Positions 22,801 through 34,022 of a stretch of DNA of 64,000 bases are shown here, in pieces. The translations under genes and the position numbers were made by a program. Origin of the DNA: Cryphonectria parasitica EP155. Its lineage: Eukaryota; Ascomycota; Sordariomycetes; Diaporthales; Cryphonectriaceae. Numbering within the stretch: the first letter of the stretch is position 1; the number at the start of each line of letters is the position of its first letter. Under the pieces are notes generated by a model, which saw only the letters and a list, made by a program, of their open reading frames with translations, had not been told where the DNA came from and made no database searches. The stretch covers positions 1,674,001-1,738,000 of the forward strand of contig NW_024468909.1 in the NCBI RefSeq assembly GCF_011745365.1. Direction: 5' to 3'.

Positions 22801-24875
22801 CCATATCATCATGCTATGACTTCACAAAGTAAAACGGACAGGACAGCAAGAGGTAGGTGCCTTGTGGGGGAAGGGGACCCTGTTGTGAGGTGAGGTGTGA
22901 GGTGATTTAAACATTCAATGGCCGGAGCCGAGACTGAGTGAGAGGAGTAGGTACTATCACTCACATCTTCCAGCAGTGCGGTACTCCAGTAACGGTGTAT
23001 CTGGGACTGGTCTGCATGGATGGATGCGCAGGGTACCCTGAGCCCTTCCCACCTTAGCTTAGGCAGGCCAGGCTGCAGCACCCTGTTCCCTGCGTCCGCA
23101 CCCGCAGCTCCCTTCGCCTTCCTCCAATGCTTTGGGTGCCACTGCCACCCACTGAGAAGAGATGCGCGCCCGGGGGGGGGGACCCCAGGGGAGCCACTAG
23201 GACTAGGTACGCTGCAGGCTTGCAGTAGGCCCTTAGAGGGTGTGGTGTGGTGGTGCAGGAGGGGTGGTATGGTGGGTGGGTGTCTGTTTCTCCTTTTTTC
23301 CCCGTCCTCGTCTTTTCAATTAATTCTCAGTGGCAGTTTTTTGTGTCCTCCTCCTTCTACTTCCCTCCACCTCCTCTCTCGTAACAATCCGTAGCGAATC
23401 CTCACGCTTCGCATCCCTTTCCTTGTCATCTTCCTCCTCCTTTCGTTCATCGCCGCCTCTTTTTTCTTTTTTCTTTTTTTTCTCTCCCCCCTTTTCTGTT
23501 TCTTGTATTCCCTCTGTTTTGCGTTGTTGTTGCTGCCGCCGCCGCTACTACTGCTGCGACTCCTGTTGTCGTCCCCCTATGCCGCAGTGGGCCTGATCGA
23601 TCTGATCTTGCCTGACTGAGATCTGAATCGGGGTTCTGGCTATTGTACATTACCGAGCCTCCTCTTCCTCCATCGTGGCACGTCCTCCTTGTTGAACCCT
23701 TTCCAACCACACCACACCAATCCTATCGTCGAACCGTCGACGAGAACAACGACACCACCTCCACCACCTGCGATCGCCCACCTTCAGAGACGACGGGAAC
23801 TCTGTCCTAACCGGTCCCGAGCTTTCAAAAGTCAAATCAGTAACAGTACGACTCGCACCAAGAGGCAACTTCCTTCTTTTCTCTTTTCTCTTTTGTCTAT
23901 TTCGACCTCTCTTGTGTGTCTTGATCGTCTTGATCGAACATTTTTGCAACATCATCGCATCCTTCTCAGCTCCTCCGCCTTTGCCCCTGCCCTCGAACCA
24001 CCTTATCGCTCGCCATTGCCTCTCCCAACCCTCCCGCTGCGATCTCTCCTTTGCTTGGCTAAGCTGTGCCTTGTCTTGTCTCGGCATTTCTTTTCCCAAC
24101 GAGCGTGTATCGCGTCAGACATTTCCTCCTACCCCTTAGCCCGCCCGACCGGAACGAAAAGACAAAGACAAAATTCACGACCTACGACATCCCTCACATT
24201 CTCGTGCTCCGCTCGATTTAACAAGCCACATCCGAGGAAGCTTTTCTGAACCTTAAGGGGGGGCTCCTCATGTCCTGGCAATAGCCCTCTTTTCCCTTTC
24301 GCCAGGTGTACGGCTGTGGCTTTTATCACACGTTTAATTGTCCAGTCTGCCTGTGTTGGAACCACGAGGCTTTGCTCAGATTACCGCCCGTCTTTCAAGG
24401 GATTTCACGTTGATAGTGAGCTCCTGACGAGTTGCCCCTGAAAACACAAATACACAAATCCCCAATCCCTTTGGCCGCTGGCGTCCTTGCCCCCTTCATC
24501 TAAACACCCCCGACAATCATTTGTAATCTCCTAGCGACACACGCGTTCTGAGCACCACCTTTCCATTTTTTATTTTTTTGTTGCCATTTGGGAGTTCCCA
24601 TCTTTTGATAGCCTGTCAACAAATCGGCAAGTCTCCCACAATTGTTACTCAACCCTTTGTGCTCATCTCCCCTTGCTCGCCAGTAATCTAAACCTCAGCA
24701 TCTCAGCTCTCTGCTGTATACTTCTTGACGAGGACGTCCGCTAATTATCAAGCCTTGCAGAGACCTGTCACCTCGAAACTCTCGACCGCTCGATCGAAAC
24801 CGACGAGGCTGTCGTCACCTCACGGGGCTCCGGGCAAAACGGCTTTTTAGGCGGTCGTCTTGAGTCACCACGACG
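22801..24875. other. Pyrimidine-rich promoter and leader of the Bni4-like gene
   Basis: From about 23280 the plus strand becomes strongly CT-rich and stays so until the Bni4-like ATG at 24876. This is typical of fungal promoters with long 5' UTRs. The Ser/Phe/Pro/Leu-rich open frames here are products of that composition. A 5' UTR intron is possible but I could not place one confidently. Confidence 0.45.
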
Positions 24876-27642
24876 ATGGCAGCTTTGGTCCAGACATACC
24901 CTCAACAATCCGGTACCGTTACAATGCTCCAGACAAGAAGTGGCTCAGGCTCGGGCATGATGTCTTCTCAAGCTCAACCGACCCAGCAATATGGTGGTCC
25001 TCAGCAGCAGAGAAATAACTATCACGGCATGGCTGGGGGAGCCAACGCTCCCATGACATACCGTGGCGCTGCTGCACCAATCCAGCCCTACGCCTTCACC
25101 TCTACACCCAGCCTTCACCCGACGGGTCAATGGCAGCCTCTCCCGGCTTATAACCGTGCCTCGTCTTCTTCGGCAGTGCCTACGGTCCAGTCGTTCGACC
25201 AGAGCAGTAGCTACCCTCGTGCCCGGCACACCAACAATGCCTCCCTGCCCAATCTACCCATCGGCCTACCGTCTGGCGGGTCCCGAGATGATTCTGCCAT
25301 ACCTCCGCCCGGCACTCGGAGAGGTAGTGGCAACCCCAGACCCCAGTCCGCCTACTTCGCCAACTCCACCGTACAGACCACTTTCACGTCAGCGTCTCCG
25401 GCCAAGAACCAGCCAGACCGGTACCGACGACCTGCCCTGCGGACTACCGAGTCTAGCCCGGCAGGACAGCAGGGCCAGTACCAAGGCTCGGCCGCGCCCT
25501 CAGGCTCCGGCATGGCTTCCGTTGCCCACCTGTATACGCCCCCGCCAAACATGGGCAGGGAGAGGCGGCCCAGCCCATCCAATTCGAGCAGACCGACTAG
25601 CTTCTACGCAAAAGTACCGGGCTCAGTAGATGACATGCAGCTGGATGTTAGGCCAGAAGAGACCAGGAGGTTCCGTCGACGCAGCATGCCGGCACTGGAG
25701 GCCGCCGAGGTGCCCAAGTCCTTGGCTGCGCTCGATCTCAAGAAGCCGGAGAAATCCACTGGAGATCGATCGCCTACAAAGAGCATCACAGACAAGGAGC
25801 AGCAGGCCAAGACTGCGAGGCTGATCCCCAGCAACAGCTCTGCCAGAAATGGCAGTTCTGAGAGTCTGGTGTCGAGCCGCAGCAGCAATTCTCGGCCCTC
25901 ATCGGTGAGCGACCCCATTCGCTTCTTACCTTTCCCTAGCCCCCCCCCCCAGCCCCCTGAACGGATTGTCCAATCACAATTCAATATGCATCTCAGATCT
26001 GTTATCCAAGGTTACGTATACGCTAACCATTACTGTGACCCCCATAAAGTCTGCCAACCGCAATAATGTTCACAACCCTACGGGCAACCCCGCCCAGCTC
26101 TCTAATCCTTCCGACCAGACCTCACAGGATTACCCAAAACTGGTCACCATTCCACCCAGGAGCTCATCTACCGATGCCTCCAAGCGTCTCGCCAATCCGT
26201 CACCGCTCTCAAAGCCGGTCACGATGGATTCCGAGGAGGCAAAGAAGAACGAGTCCTCGAAAGGTGCGGCCCCTGCACCGGCGAGCAAGCCGAGTTACGC
26301 CCAGGCTGCAGCATCTAGCAGCAGCAACAATGAGAGCCCTGCCGTCAAGCAGTTGGCTGCTCTCAATCAGAAAGGGGGCAAGCTGAAGAGCAAAACTTCG
26401 AGGTTGCGCAGGGCCCTGTCCTTTGGCAGTGCCGCCGAATTAAGAAAGGCCGGTGCAGCGGAAGGAAGCAAGGGCGCTGGCGAGTCCTCGGGGGCAGCCA
26501 AGACGCCGGACAATGGTGACGAGCTCGATCCTGAGCAAGCTCGCATTGCTGAGCAGCAGGAGGCGGCGGGTCTCGGGCATAATATCTACGCTGGCTCCAG
26601 AATGTTCGCAGGGTCAAATGACAACATCTCTATTTCTTCTACCGCCTCGTCGGCCTCGATTATGATTCGGAAGATGGGCCGCGGGATGAAGAAGGGCGGT
26701 CGTTCTCTGGCGGGTCTGTTTCGACCAAAGTCTGTTATTGGCATCCCTCCACCAGATAGCCCAGAAGCCAGCCAGGCTGCAGTGTCTATGGTGACTGTGG
26801 AGGCGGAGCGGGAGCGCGTGAACGTCAACGCCGATCCAACCCCCGGCAATGGCGGTGGCACGGGGTACCCACGACTGGAGAGGAATTCGATTGACGCTTC
26901 TGCCGCTGCAGGGAGAACGAGCCCCGAGCGAGTTGGGAGTTCTGGAACGGACAATTCGAACTCGAGGAAGAGCATCGTTGGTGGCGACCGAGAGAGGGCT
27001 GAAGTCCTCGCTGCTGTGCGAAAGGGCATCTTGAAGTGTAAGTGGAGTGATGATGATGATGGTCTTATTGCTTGGGCGCAACCATTCTAATACTTGTCTC
27101 TTTTTCTTTTCTTTTCTTTTTTACAGACTCCAACGGATCCTCTACACCATCGCCGAAGCCCGTCGAGAAAGGCTCTGCTTTCGAATTGCCCCCGGTCCCG
27201 ATCGTGTCGGACTCGCCCATCTCCAGCGCTCCCAGTACTCCCAATGACGATGCCAGCCAGAAGAGGGCCGAGACTACTACTGTCACTATTGGCAGCGAGG
27301 ACTACTTCATGACAGCCTTGCGCCTTCGCCAGGACTCCAAGAGTGCTCCAGGCACGCCTTCGGGGCAGGGCAAGCGGAACGCGACTTTCAGCCCGCGGAT
27401 TGTGTTTTATGACACGTGGACGGGCCAGGAATACGACCGTCGCTCGGAGATTGCAACTTGCAATCGCCTCACGCCAATGCTTGCGCAGCAGATCAAGGAG
27501 GAGCTGAACACCTTCAAGATGGTATGTAGCGCACAAAGATGTCTGCCGAGTTGGTGGCGCTGGGACGGGAAGCTGACCATGTGTGTATGAATAGGAAATG
27601 GAAGTTCACGAGAGCTCCAAGATCTATACTCATTTCTTCTGA
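24876..27642 (+). CDS. Bni4-like bud-neck/septum scaffold protein, four exons
   Basis: In yeast, Bni4 tethers chitin synthase III and recruits type-1 phosphatase (Glc7) to the bud neck; here a role in septum or cell-wall placement is inferred. Exons are 24876-25904, 26050-27037, 27127-27521 and 27595-27642, giving 819 aa. Introns carry good donors, and the first has a GCTAAC branch site. Most of the protein is disordered and Ser/Pro/Gln-rich, with a basic patch near RMFAG...MGRGMKKGGRSLAGLF. The diagnostic part is the conserved C-terminus: FSPRIVFYDTW, YDRRSEIATCNRLTP, and the very end MEVHESSKIYTHFF encoded across the last, 48-nt exon. The residues before FSPRI (RNAT) sit where yeast Bni4 has its PP1-docking motif, with Ala at the hydrophobic position. 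Family assignment rests on this C-terminus. Confidence 0.82.
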
Positions 27643-29203
27643 CAATGACAGTCTCCGACGGGATGATCACTCCTCTCTTCAGTGTCTGAGCCAGTTGGGC
27701 ATCGGAGACCCCGTCGTGTACTCTTTTTTCTTTGCTTTTGCCCATTGTCGGCGTATCGGAAATGCATTGTAAGGTGTCGAGGCGTTTTATTTTTTGCCCC
27801 CTTGGCAGCACATCGTCTGTGGTGACACACGAAGATACTACATAATCTCGAGGGAGGCAACCTGGCACATGAACAACCACAAGCGGACTTGAGCAGGACA
27901 CAGACAAGCAGAACCTGGTGGAAGCAGGATGCAAGCCGGATGGACAGACGCAAAGTGGTTTTGCGAATGCGCAAAGACGTGACCATTTTTAATCATCAAT
28001 CAGCATGACCTCTGGGAGGCGAGCATGGCCTTTTTGGTTCGAACTTAGGGCATTTTGTTTTGTGCGCGCGTGTGCTTTACGGCATTCATTGTTTTTCCTT
28101 TTCCTCTTGTTCTTTCACTTTGTTTCTTTCTTTGCAGACAAATGGGGTAAACATGTGAGGAGCGATTGGCACAAAAATTCGTAGCATCCAAGTGACACAC
28201 TTTGTTGCGATCTGAGAAGCAGCAGGGAAAGGAGGGGATCTCTCAGTAGTGGTACGGTCCTGGCCTGCAGCACACCTTTACAAGCTCAATTATGCCTAGA
28301 TAGTCCAAGAACCAATGCAGCATCCTCTCTTTGAGTTTCGTGGGACTCTATATCCGACTAATTACGAGTGAACATGACGATGAGAGAGTCTAACAAGTCT
28401 CCAAGATGCCCAAGCTTCCCCCCCCCCCCCCCTTTCCTCCTAGTTAGGCCTGCACGCGCTGACTTTGGGTTCGGAGGAGTTGCTGATATCGGTTCGACCA
28501 GGTGACAAAACCATGGCATATAGGGCTAGATCAAACCCTGGAAATTGCGTATATTCCCCCCCCCCCCTTCTCTTCCTCCTTTTATAGGTAAAGCAACGAT
28601 GTTAGAACCGCGACAGATTGACAATGATGACCACCTCGAATACGAAAGTGGAGCGAGCTTCATTGTGTGCAGTGCAGTACATGATGTGGTGGTGTGGTGG
28701 GAGAGGGGTTGGACTCGGTCCGAGTAGGTAGTATACGTAAGAGGAAAAAAGAAAGGAGGCGAGAGGAGGAGGGAGGGCAGTAAGTGACGTGTGCCTAGGT
28801 ACAATTAAATGCTGCTGCTAGTATGGTATTGTTAGTATCCCGCCGAGGCAAGGCTTATCTTATCGCACAGGCAAGGCTGAAAGAGTCAGCCAGAAAGAAG
28901 GGGAAGAAAGGAAAAAAAAGTTCGTCATTTTTCTGGACGAAACACTTCACTCGCCCACTCCATGTTCAACATTCTTCACCAAGTCTCGCCTACCCAATTG
29001 TAACACCACACCAATATTCACCCAAGCTTTCTTCCATCTCTTGACATTCTGTCCTTCCACCGCCTCCGCTATCCATTCTGGAGGCTGTCATTCGGCGGTT
29101 TGGAAGGCCGGGTGGGCGTCCGGTTCCGAGATTGTTGTTACTGCTGCACGGCAGAAGCATCGTCGCGACATCGAGCGAATTCTCATCCTTTGCGACGGCG
29201 GCT
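27643..29203. other. Intergenic region with C runs
   Basis: About 1.6 kb lies between two plus-strand genes. It contains C homopolymers at 28418-28432 (15 C) and 28556-28567. It presumably includes the Bni4-like 3' UTR and the Dus1-like promoter. Short open frames show no family character. Confidence 0.5.
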
Positions 29204-31263
29204 ATGACTTCCGAGACAGTCAATCCTCCGCCAGCGTCGGCCGCGGTGACGAGGCCGGCCAAGCTGCACGGGCGTGCCTTCTATGAGAGTATAGGAAGTC
29301 CCAAGTACATTGTCGCGCCGATGGTGGACCAGTCCGAGTTTGTACGTGTTTGCTTGTTCTCCTTGTTGTTCTCTTCTTCTTTTCCTTTCTCTCTTTGTGC
29401 TGCGAGGCTGCGGCGTAAAGAGCTCATTGCTAACCTCATGCACACACGCGCACGACAAAACAGGCCTGGCGAATGCTCACGCGCTCCTTCATGTCCGAGT
29501 CCGAACGCCCCAGCGTCCTTGCCTATTCACCTATGCTCCATGCCCGCCTCTTTGCCGACAGCCAAAAGTACCGCGATTCACACTTTCAGCCGACGAGGGC
29601 CTCGATGCTGCCCAGTGCCAACGACTACACTCCACCCCCTCCTGCTGCTACTGCTTCTGCTACAGCCACTGCCACAGCCACTCCCGACGACGACACACCC
29701 TACCTCGACGGCAACGCCGCCATCGACAGACCGCTCTTTGTCCAGTTCTGCGCCAACAACCCCCAGGCCCTCCTCGAGGCCGCCAAGCTCGTGGCCCCCT
29801 ACTGCGACGCCGTAGACCTCAACTTCGGCTGCCCCCAGGGCATCGCGCGAAAGGGTCACTACGGCGCCTTCCTACAAGAAGACCAGGCCCTGGTCCACAG
29901 CCTCGTGCGCACCCTGCACGAGAACCTCCCGATCCCCGTGACCGCCAAGATCCGCATCCTCGACACCAAGGAGGAGACCCTGGCGTACGCGCGCAACGTG
30001 CTGGCGGCGGGCGCCAGCATCCTCACCGTGCACGGGCGGCGGCGCGAGCAAAAGGGCCACCTCACGGGCGTCGCCGACTGGGGGTACATCCGGTACCTGC
30101 GCGACAACCTGCCGCCCGAGACGGTGCTGTTTGCCAACGGGAATGTGCTGCAGCACGAGGACCTGCAGCGGTGTCTGGATGCTACGGGCGCCGACGGCGT
30201 CATGTCGGCCGAGGGGAACCTGTCGAACCCGGCGCTGTTTGCGGCGCCGCCGTCCCCTGCGGTTGTTGGGGAGGAGGGAGGAAGAGAGTACTGGCGAGGA
30301 AAAGACGGGCGGGGAGGAGGAGGCGGCGGGTGGCGTGTGGATGCTGTTGTGAGGCGGTATCTGGACATCATGCACCGCTACGTGGTGGGACAGGAACCTC
30401 CTGCCAGGAGGGCCCTGTTCGTGCCGGGGGATGACGCGAGTTGGTTGGAGGTGGGAAAGGAGGGAGAAGGAAAAGACGGTAACCGAGACGGCGATAACGA
30501 GGCTCAGGAACCCGCAAGAAAAAAGCGGAGGAAGGATGGTGGTGGTGGTGGTGGCGGCCGCAACAACGACAACAACACCAACAACAACAACAAGCCCAGT
30601 AGATCCGCCAGGATGACCTCGGCCACGGCCGGTCCCAACTTCGTCGCCATGCAGGCCCACCTGTTCCACCTGCTGCGGCACTTGGTCACGAGACACACCG
30701 ACGTGCGGGACGCGCTGGCCAGGTCCCGGCTGGGCGACATTGCCGTGTACGAGCGGATCCTGGACATGGTGGAGCGCAAGGTCGCAGAGGGCTTGTTGGA
30801 GTATGAGGCCACGGGCGGGAAGAGTGTGGAGGGGGAGGATGACGGGAGGAACGGCGCGTATGCGAAGGGGTCGAGGGGAGGCGGTGGTGAGAAGGAGGAC
30901 GAGGGGGAGGAGGAGATTGTGGACGATCCCGACAGCTCGGTGGCGACGGTCAGGAGGTGCAAGAGGCCGTGGTGGGTGGTTCAGCCTATCGTCCGCCCGC
31001 TGCCCAAGGAGGCCATGGCCAAGGGGGCCATCTCGCTGAGCAAGAAGGACAAGCAGAAGCTGGCCGAGGAATCCCTTCTCAAGAAGGACGAGGTGGAAGA
31101 GAAGGAGGACAAGGCCACAGTCAGAGGCCCAGAAGATGCTGCTGCTGCTGCTGCTGCCACGAATGGGCAGGAAGCCAATGGCGATGGGACCAAGACGGGT
31201 CACGCTACCGAGATGCTGGAGAAGACTACTAGATTTCCAGATAGCAATCTGGTCTCAGGCTAA
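29204..31263 (+). CDS. tRNA-dihydrouridine synthase, Dus1 type (positions 16/17)
   Basis: This FMN-dependent enzyme reduces uridine to dihydrouridine in the tRNA D-loop. Exons are 29204-29341 and 29464-31263, giving 645 aa; the junction reads DQSEFAWRML. Visible motifs are the N-terminal YIVAPMVDQSE flavin-binding strand, QFCANNP, and DLNFGCPQGIARKGHYGAFL with the expected catalytic Cys at residue 169. VTAKIRI and LTVHGRRREQKGHLTG follow, then FANGNVLQHEDLQRCL. The C-terminal half is expanded by low-complexity inserts: an Ala/Thr tract, a Lys-rich basic patch and a Gly/Asn tract at about 30540-30600. A helical RNA-binding-like tail follows. The frame extends upstream to 29132 only by a TTG codon; 29204 is the first ATG. 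The gene is tail-to-tail with the next one. Confidence 0.92.
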
Positions 31264-31361
31264 ATTCTCTCTAGCCGTCGACGATGAGGAGGAGGATGAC
31301 TCCATTGTCCAATATTTACCTCTATCTCTTGACAAAAATAGAAAAATTTAAAAATCTATTC

Positions 31362-32471
31362 TCATGGCCCAAAGTCCAGATGCACCCTTGCCGTACTCTG
31401 CAGATGCTCAACCATCCTCTCCTCCGCCTCCGCCATCTCCTCCTTGATAAAATCCTCCAGTCTCATCCTGAGACCATAAAATTCATCCTCCACTTTTTCG
31501 TCTATGGCTTGGGTCGAGCCTGCGAGGTCTTCTGCCAGGCGGTCGCCCTGCCTCTCGGCATACTCCTCGGCCAGCAGCTCCATCTTGTCCGTCAGGCGCT
31601 TCTCCAGGGCATGCATTTCTTGTTTCACCTCCTCGCGCACCATCTTCCGGCACGTGGCTTCTATGATAGCTACTAGGTCCGCCCGCATCTCGTCAGGCTC
31701 CGAGGTGTCAAGCCGCCGTTTCTTAGGCGCTGGTCCCGAGAGATTTGTGGCTGCCGCGGCGGCTGCCAATGGAGAACTTGGGCCGGTCTCGCTGTATGAC
31801 GGCGGGGCTTCGCCACTTGGCTGAAGAGGATGGCCGTCCTGGGCGAGCGCCGTTTCCGAGCTGCCAACAGCAATTTTCATCCCACCTCTGCCTTCATACA
31901 TACAGGCAAGGTCGGCCTGCCCAGGACGGGAGGTCAAGCCATCACGAATGCCATTACAAACGGATAGTAGATGCTCCTTTGAGGCCAGCTGATGTGGTAT
32001 GAAGACATCGAGCGCAGTAGCTCGGGCGAGTGCCCTTAACCGATCCAAGACCTGGCCTTCCACTTTGTTCTTGGGCGTTAAGGCCACGTCCCTGAGCCCA
32101 ATGAGATCGGCCGGTGAACGCAGTATGAACCGCAGGCATGAGAATGCTGTGCCAAGGGATTGGGCTGTGGTCGGAGGTATAGAATCAGGGTTGGGCGACT
32201 CGTCGAGAGCCAAGGTCTGGATCCGTTCTGGCGGGAGGAACAGGTACAGATACGTCTTGCTTGATGGCCGTGACTTGAGCACCAGGCTGTCCCTGAACTT
32301 GAAAAAGGCCGTTCTCGTACACGAATCATATTGAAGATGCAGATTGAGCCTCGTGTGCTCCCCTCGCCAGGCCACAACGGCCGGCGTGGATATGTTGATT
32401 TGGCATTCCTCTTTGGTTTCCGTAGCAGAGCACTCGGAGGCTGTTGATTCTTGTGAGGAGGAGGTCGCCAT
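31362..32471 (-). CDS. Hypothetical protein with C-terminal coiled coil
   Basis: This 369-aa single-exon frame belongs to no family I recognise. Residues about 25-150 look like a folded beta-rich domain (TRLNLHLQYDSCTRTAFFKF, YLYLFLPPERIQTLAL). A helical stretch follows, then a Pro/Ser-rich linker with a basic PAPKKRRLD motif near residue 255 that could be a nuclear localisation signal. The C-terminal 100 residues are charged and helical, consistent with a coiled coil. Upstream, a CTAAC branch-like site and TTGCAG acceptor lie at about 32505-32520 on the same strand, so a 5' UTR intron or an unseen upstream exon is possible. Its stop codon is only 98 nt from the stop of the Dus1-like gene. 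Confidence 0.6.
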   Translation of the reverse strand: MATSSSQESTASECSATETKEECQINISTPAVVAWRGEHTRLNLHLQYDSCTRTAFFKFRDSLVLKSRPSSKTYLYLFLPPERIQTLALDESPNPDSIPPTTAQSLGTAFSCLRFILRSPADLIGLRDVALTPKNKVEGQVLDRLRALARATALDVFIPHQLASKEHLLSVCNGIRDGLTSRPGQADLACMYEGRGGMKIAVGSSETALAQDGHPLQPSGEAPPSYSETGPSSPLAAAAAATNLSGPAPKKRRLDTSEPDEMRADLVAIIEATCRKMVREEVKQEMHALEKRLTDKMELLAEEYAERQGDRLAEDLAGSTQAIDEKVEDEFYGLRMRLEDFIKEEMAEAEERMVEHLQSTARVHLDFGP

Positions 32472-34022
32472 CGAGGCTCAGTTTCGTGCAGGAGGCGAAG
32501 GGGACTGCAATCATGTTAGTTACCAATATCAAAAGAGGCCCTGTTGGCCAAAGAAGAATTTGTTTGGGCTTGATATCCCCTGCCGTTAGCCAGATTAACG
32601 ACAGGATCCCACCCTCCCAGGCTTTTGTGGTAGAGCAGCCTCGGCTCTTGTCCCGCGAATGAGGAGGAGGAAGGGGGTATAAGTCGACGGAACCTCAACA
32701 CTCCAACGAGTCGTCGTCGCCGCTCACAGGCAACTTCTTGAGATGAACCCCTCTCCACAAGACCCCGGTTGTTCCCACGGCGACAGACTGAATCCGCCAT
32801 GGGGTACAATTCGGATATTTTCATGATCTTGCGCGCGTTAAGCGTCAGCCTTGCAGAATGTGAAAGTCCAGCGCCAGAAGCTACTGCGACAACAGCATCC
32901 CTCAGACTGCCGCCACGCCGATGAGGCAGCCCACAAGAAGTTCCTTTTCCGATCTCGGTTCCCTGATTGCCAGCCAAGAGAGAGGCGCGCGCCCAATCAG
33001 GTACTGCGTCGTCATCTGAGCGCGTTGTACGTCGACTCGTTGGGCGTCGAGGCACAGCGGCCTGGGCGAAAAAAGGAAAAGGAAAGGAAAGATGACAAGT
33101 CCCCGCACGCTCCAGGCTCGACGACAATGCTCGCCCGGGGGTTTCGCGTGACGCTGCAGGCCCTGGACAGGCGTCCCGTCAGTCTGAGGCGCAGGTCACG
33201 CCTTTTCCGGGGCATTCGTTCGTCCAGCAAGCGTGCGCGGCTACCCGCCGTCGGAGCGGATACCTTTGAACTGGGCGACCCTGTTCGTGGTCTGAATCAA
33301 CGCCGTGTGCGCATCGGAGTCGTGGGCGTGGAGGATGGTACGGTGGATGGAAAGGACGAGAGGAGATGAGCGGAGGGTTGCAGGTGTCGTCGTCAGGTGA
33401 GGTTGACAAGGGAGATTGGACCAAGCCAACAAGGCCTTTGGTTGGGGGGCTCTGCTTATGTCAGCTGCAATGGGGAGTGGTCCGTGCGCACACCACCCCT
33501 CCTTAACATGGGCACACGTAAGACTTACCTGTAGGGAGATAGTGGCTGGATGAACTATGGTGGGGATAGAAACATGTCAGTGTATTGGCTGTATAGGCAT
33601 CAAGGAAAGAAATAATGGCTATATACAGTAGTAGGATGGCTGTGAATACTGGGCCCGTGTGAGTTGCAGATAAATTCAGTGAAGTGCCTAGGTGAAATGG
33701 CCTAGGTCAAGGTCCTAAGTGAAGAGCTTGGTCTTCATATCCAAGTTCATTCACTCTGTGTTTTTTCACTTCCCTCTCCTCCAGCATTCAGTACTGTGTC
33801 AAATGGCTGAGCAATATATCAGAAGGGGAAGGGAAATAAAAAGGCGCGAAAATGCAATGTCAATTGATTGACTCCCAAAACCTATGTTTATGAATGCATC
33901 GCGAAGCCTACTGAGGGATGCCCTGCTGGCAGTCTACCCCTGCATGCAGTCTACCTGCTGAGACTACCAATCCTAGTATCAAGACATCTCGCTCATGTTG
34001 TGCTCCTGACCGTTCCCTGAGT
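32472..34022. other. Intergenic region, coding status unclear
   Basis: About 1.5 kb. Overlapping open frames of 170-200 codons exist on both strands between 32516 and 33369, but they start at non-ATG codons or have no recognisable motif, and at most one strand could be coding. A strong donor-like CTACAG-GTAAGT occurs on the minus strand near 33530, suggesting that the transcript of the 31.4-32.5 kb gene may begin here with non-coding exons. Confidence 0.4.

Noticed and set aside
32516..33127. Minus-strand open frame of 203 codons between the coiled-coil gene and the SLIP-GC-like gene
   Set aside because: It starts at a non-ATG codon, an overlapping plus-strand frame of similar length exists, and no motif is recognisable in either.
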